From the NCBI GenBank assembly GCA_963920525.1, contig OY986439.1, forward strand, positions 19,297,819 to 19,361,818: a stretch of DNA of 64,000 nucleotides, written 5' to 3'. The notes under the pieces are model-generated. The model was given only the letters and a program-made list of their open reading frames with translations, ran no database searches and was not told the origin of the DNA. This stretch comes from Dichetophora obliterata. Lineage: Eukaryota; Arthropoda; Insecta; Diptera; Sciomyzidae. A program made the translations under genes and the position numbers. Positions 31,501 to 44,159 of the stretch are shown in pieces. Every line of letters begins with the position of its first letter. The stretch's first letter is position 1.

Positions 31501-34199
31501 AAAACAAAAAAGCCAACTTCAAATGTACTTACTACTTTATTTTTGAACACCAAAAAAATCTTTGAAATATTGATTTTTATACAAAACATATTGATTTTTA
31601 TATTAAATATCCTTGTGTAAGTTATGATGGTATTAAGAATATATCAATTAAGTATCATAAATATATGAATAAAAAAGCTTTTTACTGTATAAAACGTATA
31701 CTTGGTGTAGGTACAGCTTTTTGAACTGTTTGTGATTTATACAAAAAAATAATAAAAAAGCGGCAACTACAGTGTTCTACCATATTTTTTGCATTTTTAA
31801 TAAAATGGTAAAAATATTATTAATATTGAATGAAAACTGGATTTCACTATCCTGTAGAACCAAATTTTTGTAACCATCTAAACTCTTATCAGTGAATTTT
31901 TGATAAATTACTGTAAGTCGTTTATCTCAGAATATTGAATATGTAGATGCCGCACTCTTCCTTATGACGGCAGTATAGAGGGCGACATATGACCATATAT
32001 ATATGAGGTGGCATTTGACCAGATGTGAGTAAGATATCTTCTGAAAATATTGAATAATTTGTACATAAGTATGTACATTTATTTTAAAAATAGCAACTTT
32101 TTCCGCTCGATACCACGAGACTGAACCAATCTTGGGGGGGGGGGCAATTTTTTAACGTGTGAAATGAATACATAAATGTGTGTATTATTAAAAAAAAGTT
32201 AATTTTATAATATATACATGTACATATCTATGTATCATACCATCTTTTTATACATGAGATTAATACATAAAAAATAATATAAAAATTAATTCAGGACTTT
32301 GTAACAAAATGAGGGTAAAAATACAAGATTTATTTAAAGTGGCTAGAAATATAAGAAAGAGTTGCAAAATTTGCTAACATATATATAAGACATTTTTTAA
32401 GTAAAACAAATAAAAAAATTAATTTAACCCGCATCAGTTGATTGCATCAAATCGATGCAAATTTTTTATTCAGATTTATATATTACGAACAAGCATACAT
32501 GTTTTGATTTAAATCTTTTGCTTCTTTAAATTTTTGCTAGAACTTAGATTTGCAGTTTTTTTTATTTTAAAATAAATAAACATTATGCATGATGCATAAA
32601 AAAAAATTTTAAAATTAAAAACATTTCAATAAATTATATATTCTTTTTGTATCTGCACGAAATTGGTGCACAACGTGCTTTTCGTTTATAGAAAATTCCT
32701 ATGGATGCGGGTTAAAAATTATTAAAATTCAAATCTTATTTTTTGGTAGCAAATGTTGGTGACCCAGTAGAAATTTGAAAAATTGTTACAATTTGTCTGA
32801 AATGTTTTGTTAAACAAATTTCATATACATATTCAAGTCATGAATAAGGTGAATGTGTGTATATTTTTTGTTATTTTAAATTAAACTAATTTTAAAGCAA
32901 TAAACAAATATATCAACGAAATGCATATTAATTATTCATTTAAAGTTTTTCATTGTCTGACTTGGCCAGGGGGGAAAACGGTTGTAGTAGGGGGGCATTG
33001 CCACTCCTTGCGCCCGTGGCTACAGGCCTGTACCCGATTCAATCTTAAACCACTCTCACATTTATATATTTTTATATAAAAATTGATCGTAAAAAATTCA
33101 CACAATTCAAGGTATAATATTTTTTAGAATTCGTGTCATTCATTAATATTTTTGATATTGATAATTCGAATTTAATTGAAATCTTTTTGCAGTTTAATTT
33201 TTTTTAGGAATATTTTACGATAAATTTTTGTATAAAAACGTATAAATGTGAGACTGGATTTAGGTTGAATCGGGCACGAGAATTTTGGGCATTAATTTTG
33301 TTCCAGCTGTGCACGTTTATATACAAACATTTTTTGAAAAAAATTCCTAAAGAAAAAATTCACAAAATGGAAGATGTGATAGGTTAAAGTGCACCCCTAC
33401 TGCCCCTTCTGTTTTTTAATAACTTTTCATGCCAGATCCGAAAATCGCCCAGGCAACGTACATTTTTTTACCTGAATACAAATCGAGCCAACCTAATGTA
33501 CATATGTATGTGCGTATATCACGTATAGACTCCAAAACCGCTTATCCGATCACTCTGAAATTTTCAGAGAAACTTGAGAGTGTTCCTGTGAAGATTGGTG
33601 TCGATTGGACAAGGGGGCGTGGTACCTCCCATACAACCTAAATTTCCGATATCGAATAACTTTGGAGTTAAAGGTCGCACAGCCTCGGAATTCAGTATTC
33701 GACCTCAATGTACACACATCATACATTTGCCCAGTAAGCTAAAAAAGCTGCCCAGAATTTTTTACAGTGTAGAATTTTCTTCAATTAAACAGTTTTCAAC
33801 ACTAATTTTTTTTAATGCCTATAAAAAATATTGGTTTTTTCATTCTTATGATTTTTTTATTTAAAATTAAATTTATAGGCCCCCCTGAAAGGCTGAAAAG
33901 TTCTGCCCAATAGCGAGAAAAGCAAACCCTGTATCTTCTGTTCACATTTGCGATAAAAGAACGAAAGCAAAAAGCTTATAAAACTAAAAAATATATATTT
34001 AATTAAGTAGCACATTTTCAATAACAAAGTTATAAAGATTTCTAATATAACGTTCCGATAAGCCGCTTTATATTTATTGCAATAATAGCTGGAGTCACAC
34101 ATAATTGTCCCATTAACCCAAATGTGCAAAGTTTGCCAATGTAAATTTATTTAAATTACGTTGATGACGATAACAACAAGCATACATGCCACCGCTGCA
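31501..34199. other. AT-rich non-coding DNA
   Basis: Many (A)n and (T)n runs and a run of nine or ten G near 32136. The only clear structure is the inverted repeat at 33031-33282. Short frames at 33429-33864 and others are not credible genes. Confidence 0.4.
33031..33282. mobile_element. ~250-bp MITE-like inverted repeat
   Basis: GTACCCGATTCAATCTTAAA (from 33031) pairs with the complement of TTTAGGTTGAATCGGGCAC (to ~33277). The arms are ~70 bp and ~85% matched, through CTCACATTTATA and TTTTTATA. No clean flanking duplication. Confidence 0.7.
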
Positions 34200-35967
34200 C
34201 AGTGCGCTTTTTTCGATTTTAGGATGACAAGAGTTAATGTTTTTTTTTTGTAATTTCATCAAAAAAAAAAATGTGTTTCGACAGGTAATTAATTTAACAT
34301 AATGAAAATGGTACTAAAGACTTTATGCTGCGATTAATTTTTTTTAAATTCGTGAAAGTTATAAATTTAACACAATTTGAAAAAAATTATAACTTTAAGC
34401 AAAATGTACATTTTGACATTATTTTTAATTTGGGCATTTCCACAGGTCTGCCGTGACCAAAAAAGTAAAACTTATTAAAAACGTATTATTTTGTGACATT
34501 ATCTAAAAGAAACATTTTAGTTTAATTAATTTAAGCAATTTGTACATAAATTCATTAACCATGACGATCAAATTGTCTGCGTAATTTCGCAAATGTATTT
34601 TTTCTTTTTCGTAAATGTTTCGTAAACATTTTTGTTTAAGTAAAAATGGAAGGCATTGGCTAAAGATAATGAAAAAATAGTTGATGCAAGAAAAGTAAAA
34701 TATATTAATTTGTTTTTAATTACTACATTACTACATTACATAATTACTTAACTACCTAATTACTTAATTACCCAAATAAATTGCAATGGAAAAATATGTG
34801 GCGTGCTAGATGTCGCGTGCTAGATTATACTTAAGCTTAAAAAAAAAACAACGATGGTAACCATTTCAAGATGACAGCTATCATTAGTAGCATACGTTAA
34901 TCCATTTAAGATTAAAGTTAATTGCTTTGAAATTTGATGTTACGTTTCGCAGATTTCTGCATTTTTCTAGATACAATTGTAAATGAGTTCCATTTTTAGT
35001 CGCGTGCTAGATGGCATGTTTTTTGCTAATATAATAAAAACTAAAAATCTTCGGAACCTACATTTTGTACTAAATATATTGCTACGAAAATGCTATCGAA
35101 AAATAAAAACAAAATTTTTTTCTTAATTTTCTTTATTTTTTTGCACTTGAGGCGTACGAATGTCGAGTGCTTGACCGTGGAAATGCCATATGTAGTATAT
35201 CGAAGGCTCCGTATAACTATCATAAAGCATAGTACTTTGACATTATATTTTTGCAAAAAATTCTGCATTTACTTGTTGGATAAGAAAAAGAGTTAATTTA
35301 AAAAAACGATTAAAAATCATATTTTGCTTTTAAACGCACTGATTTCCAAGACAATATGTAGGTACTCTTAAATTTAAAAAAGTATAAAGTAACCGCTTTA
35401 CTGCTTTATAAAAATTTTCATGCTAATCGGAAAAACTTTTTATATTTTCACTCCCTCAGACTTTGATTATATCTTTCAAAATATTTTTTACTCAGATAGC
35501 ATTTTTATTTTATAATTACACCAAACTATATTATAACATTTAAATTGAATATTACTGATATAAAAATAAAATACAGAGAGCACTATTGAATAAAAAATAA
35601 TCCTCATAGAAAAAAAAAAGAAATTTTCTATTTTTTATATATGATATTTTGTTTGATTCGTCTTGAAGTCTCTTTTAATGCCTGTATTAAAGATCTTGCT
35701 ATAAGGAAAACAGAAAACATAGCAAGCAAAGCAAATAAAATACGTATACATAGAATTTGCATTTACATAAATTTCATTGAATTAAATTTACATTACTTTT
35801 ACTGTTTGCGTCATTAATAATTAAATTATATTTTAAAAAAGATAATATAGGCGTATGGTAGCTGAAATAAGAAACAACAAATTTTTGGACGATGCAGTCC
35901 CAGTCATGATAAAATTATTAGTAGGTAGCCTTGACAACTACTTATTTTCTCACGAGCTGCGACCATC

Positions 35968-36178
35968 GAATTTCACACAAAAGAAAACAATACAAAGTGC
36001 GTGTGTCACACACATTGGCAGCTTTCAGCGGAGTCAATAGTTGGGAACTGTTTTTTTTTAAATTTGAGTGAGAAACCTTTGCAATTAAATGATCCATTCA
36101 CAACAGGTGACTCCTCTGAATGCGGCCAATGTGTGTGACTAGTTCTCTATTTTGTTTTCTTTTGTTTGACATTCGATG
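35968..36178. repeat. Foldback repeat, ~70-bp arms
   Basis: TCGAATTTCACACAAAAGAA to CATTGGCAGCTTTCAGCGGA (35967-36037) pairs with 36108-36178 on the other strand (CACACACATTGGCCGCATTC on the reverse). About 85% complementary with a ~70-base spacer. Confidence 0.75.
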
Positions 36179-36558
36179 TTTGAAACACGAAATGTCACTC
36201 CTACCTATTACTTATTATACCATGGTCCCAGTCAGAGAATATGCTGGCGACATTTATAAAACTACAAATGTTTTTATGTTGGTCAGGAAACTCAAACACA
36301 CACTCTTGGATATTGGCTACTCAACTTTTTTCGTTTGACATGATTTTGACAGAATTGTAGTTATTGTCGAAAATCAATCAAAACAAACACAGAATATAAG
36401 GGCTGTTTTTTAAAGTATCTCTGTATCGAGCCAACCTGGTTAATATGCCTTGCTGAGAGCCTGGTAGCTAAGATCCAAAAGCGTCATTTAAAAACCTACT
36501 CGCTGTCATTGCAGAATAACCAGGTAGGGCAGGCTCGCTTAGTGCCCTAACACGTTAA

Positions 36559-37182
36559 CCCATTTTCTGCCGTGCTGCAAAAATTTTTGAATTTTTTAAT
36601 ATAAAGTATATTTCTAGAGTAATTAGGTCATTCATCTTTGTTTTCGTTATGTCAAAAAATTTAATGTTCTATTAACCGAACGTTGGCGCTTATCCCATTT
36701 CTATTTTCGTGTTAACACAATAGAAATGGGTAAGACGCTGTCGTTTGTTGGTAAAGTTTAACATAACGTATTTGTATGGGATCTTATGGTATGGAATAAG
36801 CGAAAACGTTCAATTAATCGAACATTAACTTTGACTCATACCTGTGTCATCCAGGTGTTGCCAGGTCTTTATTTTTTTATTGAAAAAGATAGCTTTGGTT
36901 TTTGGTTAAAAGAACTCATCATTACTTTCTTTTTTCTAACTATACATATATATATCATTTTATTTACAAGAAAGGTCTATTGGCAAGGTATTTTTCAACC
37001 ACACCCCCACCGGCTTTAAAATTAGGGGTGGTGATGGTGAATACTATTTTCAAATAGCCCATGATGCAAAGTAATATATGATATCAACGATCTTCCTGAT
37101 ATCATTTAACTTCATAGTTAAAAAAATTAATGAAAATGGACAAATTATACGTTCGATTAATCGAACACCGGTTGGAAATGGG
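36559..37182. mobile_element. piggyBac-like MITE with TTAA target
   Basis: It starts CCCATTTTCTGCCG and ends GGTTGGAAATGGG, with TTAA at 36555-36558 and 37183-37186. Inside are more inverted motifs (TTATCCCATTTCTATT and AATAGAAATGGGTAAG near 36692-36737; GTTCGATTAATCGAAC near 37151). 624 bp; no coding. Confidence 0.75.
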
Positions 37183-37186
37183 TTAA

Positions 37187-37420
37187 GAGCCAAATAGACT
37201 ACACAGACTGTTTGCGCAAGCAAGACTTTTTTCTCATCATAGCGACGACCATACACTACAAAGACTTTGTTTGCGGAAACTTGATTTTTTAGTTCAAATT
37301 CTATTAAATTTTTTTTTTGCTTTCATTTTTATATATTTTCGGAATTATGGCAAGTCGCAAACACAACCAAAAATTAAAATACCTGTTTGCGCAAACAGTC
37401 TGTGTGGTCTGTTTGGCCCT
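37187..37420. mobile_element. 234-bp MITE with TTAA target, abutting the previous one
   Basis: GAGCCAAATAGACTACACAG and the complement of CTGTGTGGTCTGTTTGGCCC form a ~34-bp inverted repeat. TTAA is at 37183-37186 and 37421-37424. The left TTAA is the same one that bounds the preceding MITE. Superfamily piggyBac or Kolobok by target only. Confidence 0.8.
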
Positions 37421-38160
37421 TTAACGAAGAGTGGATAATGAAAAGGTTGAAATAAGAATATCATGTTTTCAAATTGTAAATAGTGCGGACACGTGTGTTA
37501 AGGTTGTGTTAATTTGAATGAGAAATATTATAAAAACAGTGTAAATAAAACTATTAAATTCCGAGAAAGTGTTCAATTTGCAAAAAGGTAAAAACAAGTT
37601 AAACCAAAAATCAACTGCAAAACATGAACATAAAGAAACTCGAGATGAACAGCTGATTTTGACAACTAGCTCGCTTTTCTCTGCTTTCTACTTCATTCCT
37701 CTCCGAGTCTGCCCTACCTGGCTATTCTGCCATGCTCGCTTCTGTATTGATGACGAGAGTTACTCGGAAAATCACGATGACGCAAACCAAAGATTTACCC
37801 TCTACCAAAATCGTTCAACGCGCCTAAGGAAGTTTTCAATTCAAAAATAATAAAACAAAATTCATAGCTTAGAACAAGTTGTGACCTAATTTTGTTTTAG
37901 CAAAAATTTTTTTTAAATTTTTAAATTTCGTTAATTTGGTAATCTTGTTATGGGAATATATCTAAAAGTTTATCGATTTTAATAATTTTTAGCATGACGT
38001 GTAAATGTAGTTTAATAAACTAAATCGACTCTTTAAAAACACATATAAAAAAAAATATGGTTTGTATGGGAGGTAGACGATGCAGTTGAGCTAGAGTTCT
38101 AAAACTAATTTATTCAAAATTTCATGATCCTAACTCTTACAGTTCGAAAAAAGCGCACTG

Positions 38161-38448
38161 TGCGCTGCTGCTGCCGCAAAACGCCATCAAATGGCAACAC
38201 ATAAATTTCGATGCAATTATTAAAATAATCAACAATCAACACTCGACGACGATTCACCGATCCCAAAAGACGCAGCAACGCATAAATTGCAGTGGAACGA
38301 CATGCAACAGGCTGGCAGGCAGGCAGGCAGCACAGCTTCTGTTGCAACCAGGCAATAAGCTAAGCAATGACTGCAGCTTCCTGTAGCACACCGAACCGCT
38401 TATTAAAGCTCCACAGTCACACAAATGCGTTCAACGCTTTTGCAACAT

Positions 38449-38482
<34 letters not shown>

Positions 38483-40810
38483 GGCTAAGCAAGTGTGAGC
38501 GTGCGAGGTGCGAGTCTTATTAACGTTTTGGCGTATATCAAATTCCAATGAATTGACACACAAGCATGTTGCTTGAATGCAATTTTTTGTTGTTGCTGTT
38601 ATTGCTGGTATCATAGATATAGGATTGGGGAAAGTGGCGACAACGCATTTACAACGAGAGATATGTTAGTGCGACGCAAATGTCATCGCGCTTCGGCACA
38701 ACGTTGTGTGGCAAGGTGACAGAGCATTTGGAGGCTGCGCGCGAATTGAATATGTTGCTGAGTTGTGGTGTTGCTGCCACGTTACCGACGAACGATTATG
38801 AATTTCACACCTCATTTGAGCGACACAAATGTCGAGCAATTTAAACGTGTCTCAGCAACATAACGACTTGCCACGCATATTTAAGCTGACTACACAGATC
38901 GCTTGCTGCATCTTGTTTGCTATCGGCTTATTTGCGCTGTTTGCTGAAGCCTAGAAAAATAAGTCAGTAGCTGTTGGTGGAAACTTGAAGATTTTCTAGT
39001 GTGTTAATCTGACACTAAGTAGGCGTTTTTTGTTTTTGGTTTTTGTGCAAAAAGCATATAAATCTTTTGGAATGAGGAATTAAAAATTTGATTATATATT
39101 TGAAGCTTTGTGGAATCTATTGCAATCTTCTGCCCGATTTTTCTGACGCACTTCCTTGACGTTGGAAATTTTTAATTTTCGTAATTGCCTTACGTTAACT
39201 TAAAATGGCTATTTTTACACTCACTAGTATCTTAGTTTTCACACTTTTATTAATTTCGAATTCAGCTTGTGTGACGACACTGAAAAAGTGCTTCGAAAAC
39301 ATCTGCTTTATCTGCATTTTGCAGTAAATTGTTGTTTACAAATCCAAAGTAGTGAAAATTTAGGTCAATATTTTTAGCTGAAATATACATTACTTTTGTT
39401 AAAAATTTGAAATTCTGACCCTTGCTGCCGCGACGATTTTTAAAAAAGTATCCATGAAAAGACCACAAATGTGTCGACTTCAGAAAAAAAGTATCCACGT
39501 ATCAAATTCCAAAAAGCCACGTATAAAAATTTTTTTTTTTAAAACCAAAATAAAATTTAAAATTTTTAAATAATGAAACCCAATTTTTTAGGTTAAAATA
39601 ATAATTAAATTTAATTTCATTTAAATACTAAAAAATAACTTTCTTAAAATGTTTTAATATATCGCATTTGGATAAAAATAGTACGATATGACAAAAAATT
39701 TTAAAATTTGCTCTACGTTTTGCATAAAAAATAAAATTTTTTTTTTAAACAATTCTAGTTTAAATAGCAAAAAATTTCCATTTCTGAAATCAAAATGATA
39801 CCTTAAGATAGTAGAAACTGAGGTCTGGTGGGTCAGTACTATAAGGGGTCAACTGAGGTCAATGAGTCATAGAGACAAAAAATAGGTGTCTCTGAGACAA
39901 AAACATAGAAATATCATTCTTCAAGATCGGACGGTAAATACTGAAGTTATAAGGAAATATGTCGACTCGTAACCCCTACGTTCGGTAAAAAAATTTTTTT
40001 TTTCGAAACTTTCTTTCAATAATGCTTTAGATTAGCTGATGTGCGACGAAATTTATTTTTTCGATTCTGTCTAATGTGCATGGTTGTATAATAAACCCGT
40101 TTGAAGACACTCGCTCTGATTTAAAACAGAGTTGTATATCCCATAGCTCTTTTAGCTCTTTTAGCTAACTTACAACAACTTCAATTTTTCCGTATGTGTT
40201 GTAATTCGAGGAATTATGAACATGGTATTGTTGTTGTTTGCTCGCGTCGAAAGCTAGCTATTGTTGGTATTTTCTCGTAGCGCACACTCAAAGTGGTGGC
40301 GAGTTTTTTGTTGTAGCATTTTCAATATCACTTCTCTCGAGAAATTTTATTTTTTGATATACTGGGCCTCGTCGGATGCTTAAAACCTACTTTTGCAATT
40401 TTTTTTTTAAAGCTCAGTCATTAGCTCAGTGTGCTCATGTTGTTGTTTTTGTTTTGAATTTTTTTTCGTCGCCATCGAAGCTTTAATTTATTTTTATTTT
40501 TTTTCGAATTTGTAATTTAGCTCACTGCCACGACACCTCTGATTTAAAATACTAACTGTCTCTTAAAATACTAATGCTCTCAGCTTTAATAACAAATGCG
40601 GGCAGTGAAAAAGAAAAAAAAAGTGCAAGATGTCGTAAGCAAGTATTGAAACAAAATGTTCGTGAAGTTTACCTATAAAAGAGGTGTGGAAAATAGTTCA
40701 AGTATATTAAAATATAGTGTTCAATGCACTAAGTGCACTAAACATTTTGAAGCTTGTATTAGGGCGTATCGAAAAATTTAGATCGTCTTCTAAGAGGTCT
40801 CAAAAGTTGC
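38161..40810. other. Host-like non-coding island, then AT-rich DNA
   Basis: 38161-38950 is GC-richer, with CTGCTGCTGC, GGCAGGCAGGCAGGCAG (38312-38328) and a CAG-type triplet run (38449-38493). Frames through the CAG run encode poly-Ala or poly-Gln by chance and have no other support. 39000-40810 is AT-rich; AGCTCTTTTAGCTCTTTTAG (40145-40164) is a short repeat. No gene is called. Confidence 0.35.
38449..38493 (+). repeat. CAG/CAA triplet microsatellite
   Basis: A run of CAG with CAA interruptions (~14 triplets). Typical of fly non-coding and opa-type DNA. Confidence 0.85.
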
Positions 40811-41057
40811 ATAGGGTGCAGGGCCGGATTATCCATAAGGCAGTGTAGGCAACTGCTTAGGATCCCCGCATCGGCGAGGGGCCCCGCGCATCGAGAAAAA
40901 CATTTGAAAATGTTTCATCGGAAAAAAATTTATTTTGAAGATTTTTATACTCAATGACAATACTATGGGTTTATTTTTTTAACCAACTGCAAAAAGGAGG
41001 AGGTTCCCTACTTCTTTGTTTTTTTCTTTCTTTTTTTTTGTCTCTTAATGTACGTAC

Positions 41058-42514
41058 ATTAGAGTGGAACGAAATGTATGGAAGCAAAAAATCTTCATCG
41101 GCTTCATTTTCTGCGACATAACTTTTGGCTTTACCCGAGGGTTTTTGTATATTATTGCCATATTAATAAAGTCATAATTAACAACTTGTCATGATTTTTC
41201 TACGATGCCATGTACGCACTAGAAGATATTCAGATTCAAAGTTCACCGCAATTCGCGAATATCGCCGCTTCTCTATGTCGGACATAAAATATGATTATAA
41301 CAAAATTGTGAATTAGATAATTATCTTCAAAAATGTCTCACATGGTTTTAACGTAAAGTTTACACGCTATGAGGCTATTTATGTCTAAACAGTGCAAAGT
41401 ATACAAAGTATATTTTTTACTATAACAGATATTAATTTTATGATTGCAGTACTTATTTTAAATATATACATTTAATAGACAATGTGTTTGGTTGGAGGTA
41501 AATGTTCGAACTAAGAATATAACACACAAATATTAAAATTCGGTTAATAACCTACTTATAATTAAAGTTCAAAATCGGCCCATAGCACTTTTCACATTTA
41601 AACATAAATTGCCTTATAGCGTAAGAACCATTGCCGGAGTCGGAGTCTGTAGAAACTTGTGCAAAAGAGTCGGAGTCGGGAAAAATGCATCGACTGCGAC
41701 TCCCGCAAAACAATCATGAAAAATAAATAATATTTCGCATAATTTTGGGAAATTTTGTTTAAAAAAGTATAAAAGCAGTAATTTTTTAATTTGGTTCACC
41801 CTGTGAAATTATTGACTTCGCATTAAAAATGAAACACTAAAGCTATCATGACAAGCTTGAAACCGGAATTTAAACATTGTATTGTATTAACGGTTAAGAA
41901 AATGGCAAAAAAATTTCGATAAAGTTAGCACTTTTTGACCATTTTACAATTACACCCGACGGAAAACATTACTCGTGTCAGTGTTTTAAAAATTGTTATT
42001 AAAAATTAAAATAAATTTTTTTTTTCATTATTTGGTCGGAGCTTCGATATTTTGAGGAGTCGGAGTCAAAATTTTTTGGTCCGACTCCGCAGCCCTGGTA
42101 AGAACTGTGGGTTTTAAGTTAAAACTGTTAATGGCATTTTTGAAGGTAATTATCAGATCTACAATTCGGCGGTAAGCAGATTTTATGTCCAACATAGAGG
42201 AGCGGCGATACTCACCGATTTCCAATGACCGATTTCGGAGAACTCTAAACACGAATATCTTCTAACGCATACATGGTATCGTAGGGAACACATGACAGGT
42301 TGTTAATTATGACTTAATTGAGAGATTTACATCAAAAAAATTGAAACATAAATTTTTCAATTTCAGATTAAGAAAAAAATTTTAGTGAAAAAAATATTGC
42401 AAAACCTTCGGGCAAAGTTAAAAGTTATGACGCAGAAAAAAACTAAGGGTGCAGATAAATTTGCTTTGACAAGTAGTATTAAAAAATATATGAATCCGGT
42501 GAGGTAACTCTAAT
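41058..42514. mobile_element. 1457-bp foldback element with ~250-bp inverted arms
   Basis: ATTAGAGT...ACTCTAAT ends are flanked by GTAC on both sides (41054-41057 and 42515-42518). The arms share CTGCGACATAACTTTTGGCT with the complement of TTAAAAGTTATGACGCAG, and AGAAGATATTC and CGCCGCTTCTCTATGT with their complements (42190-42270). The interrupted host repeat reads through cleanly when the insertion is removed. No coding; contains a hAT MITE. Confidence 0.85.
41629..42097. mobile_element. 469-bp hAT MITE (GGAGTCGGAGTC type)
   Basis: The left end is CATTGCCGGAGTCGGAGTC; the right end on the reverse strand is CAGGGCTGCGGAGTCGGA. GTAAGAAC is duplicated exactly (41621-41628 and 42098-42105). 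Subterminal GGAGTCGGAGTC repeats lie on both sides. Confidence 0.92.
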
Positions 42515-43009
42515 GTACATCGATAACTCCTAACGCACTTGTCCGATTGCCGTACTTTTTTGTCAACAGGTAGAGACCTTGAATACGGAGGTGCCCATCT
42601 AAAAGTGGGTATTATTGGAGAAAGGAGCGTGGCAATATTAGAAAAACAAAAATTTTGTACAGGGGTAGGCACAATTTTGAAAAATTTCTGTCAAGAAAGT
42701 GGGCGTTATTAGAGAAAAGGCCGTAGAAAACACAATATTAAAAAATTTGAATCTCGAATAATATAGACACAACGGTAGTAAAATTCGTTACACGAATAGG
42801 TATAATTTTTACAAAACAAGATGAATAAAGTAGGTGGAATTCGAAAAAGGGCGTGCCACTATTAGGAAAACACTGTATATCAGTTAATATTTACACTCGG
42901 TTACTGAAATTCGGTGCAAGAGTACCGAATACCGGTAACGCAATTATTTTTTAATTACCATTTCATATTAACGGTAATTTTGCATTACCACTAGGTGTTA
43001 CAATTTTTT

Positions 43010-43440
43010 TAAACATTAGTTTTTGTGGCATTTAAAGAGATTTTACCATTTTGATAAATTTACTTTGTATGGGAGGTAGGAGTAGTTTTGACCCTATTTT
43101 AACAAAATTCAAATATATGTTGAGATTTTGCAACCAATATGATGAATTTTGCAATAAGCTATATGCGCAAAATTTGAAGTCATTGCATTAATTTTGTGGC
43201 ATTTAAAAAGATTTTACCATTTAGTTAAAGTAACTTTGTATGGGAGGTAGGAGTGGCTTTATCTGATTTTAAGAAATTTAAAATATATGATGAAAATTTT
43301 ACTTCAGAGCTAATTTACGAAATTCCAAGTCACTACATAATATTTAGTGGCATTCTTAGAGATTTTATTGTTTTGATTTAGTAACTTTGTATAGGAGATA
43401 GGCGTGGTTTTAATCCGAATTTACTCATTCTCGAACATGA
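43010..43440 (+). repeat. ~171-bp tandem array, about 2.5 units
   Basis: Units start TTTTGTGGCATTTAAAGAGA at 43021, 43192 and (diverged) ~43342 and contain CTTTGTATGGGAGGTAGG. The same GTATGGGAGGTAG motif occurs once near 38065. Confidence 0.75.
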
Positions 43441-43493
43441 TCTTCGTTATTTCAATGTTAGCAGATATACCATACATCAATACGCTAGCTTTA

Positions 43494-43912
43494 GGCGCCT
43501 GTTACACGTTCAATATTTATTGTGATACTTGGATCGCGATCCAAATTCATGGATTGATGGATCGCGGTTGAATGCTGCACGTTCAATATTTATCGCGTCA
43601 GTATTCATACAATTTTTGCTAAGTGTGCTCACGAAAACCTAACTGCACAAGTACTTAAATGCACATGCGAGTGAATACCGTGAACACCGCTAACTTTTAT
43701 TTCACCGCCTACTGCCGTATCGCGTATTGCTGACACAAAATATGCTACACGTTCCATATTTATTGACAGTTTTGCGATCCGCGATCTAGATTTCAAAATA
43801 TTTAAATATTTTGCGATCTGGATCACGATCTGTCAATATTGCATGCTACACGTTCAATAAATATCACGATACTGTATATTGATCAATATATATTGAACGT
43901 GTCACAGGCGCC
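43494..43912. mobile_element. 419-bp MITE with TTA duplication
   Basis: GGCGCCTGTTACACGTTCAA and the complement of TTGAACGTGTCACAGGCGCC are the ends; TTA is on both sides (43491-43493 and 43913-43915), as in PIF/Harbinger. CACGTTCAATATTTAT or a variant occurs four times in direct and once in inverted orientation. A fragment resembling the right arm of the MITE at 13216 sits in the middle (43625-43690). Confidence 0.88.
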
Positions 43913-44159
43913 TTACAATTGCGGCTGTTATCTTGTCGACAGACGGACGCACATAGCGAAATCGACTTAGGATGTGATGCTGATCAAGAATAAATAGACT
44001 TTTCTATACCTGCCACCTTTCCTATTAATGGCGTAATTTTGAATATAATTGAATTGTGGTAGAAAAAATTTATTTGAAGGCGTTAGAAAAGGGTAAAGGG
44101 GCCCCGAAAATTACATTGCCTAGGGGCCCCTACATAGTTAATCCGGCCCTGATAGTGTG

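Larger units (their letters stand above)
34200..38160. mobile_element. Possible composite hAT-like element (ends only)
   Basis: CAGTGCGCTTTTTTCGATTT at 34200 is mirrored by TTCGAAAAAAGCGCACTG ending 38160, and further in AAGAGTTA pairs with TAACTCTT. The interior holds no recognisable transposase; it includes the hairpin at 35968 and two TTAA MITEs. The flanks do not give a clean 8-bp duplication (host DNA is CTGC-rich on both sides), so the two ends may be separate insertions. Confidence 0.45.
40998..42960 (+). repeat. Second copy of the satellite-bearing repeat, split by a foldback element
   Basis: The head AACCAACTGCAAAAAGGAGG (from ~40980) matches 28345 and runs to TTAATGTACGTAC, where an insertion begins. 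After the insertion ATCGATAACTCCTAACGCAC (42519 on) continues as at 28422. About 2.7 array units follow (GGG marks near 42606, 42700 and 42833). This is the same order as the first copy, so the head and array form one mobile unit. Confidence 0.8.
40819..44151. mobile_element. 3.3-kb hAT-type element carrying nested insertions
   Basis: CAGGGCCGGATTATCCATAA at the left and TTAATCCGGCCCTG at the right are hAT-type ends. GGGGCCCC and TAGGCAA motifs are shared just inside. The 8-bp flanks are ATAGGGTG (40811-40818) and ATAGTGTG (44152-44159), 7 of 8 the same. No transposase is recognised; the interior is the satellite-bearing repeat, a 171-bp array and a TTA-flanked MITE. Confidence 0.85.

Noticed and set aside
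34200..38160. A complete 4-kb hAT transposon
   Set aside because: The ends match, but there is no clean 8-bp duplication and no transposase, so I list it only as a possible composite.
38417..38614. Poly-Ala/poly-Gln frames through a CAG run
   Set aside because: Triplet microsatellite without supporting coding sequence on either side.
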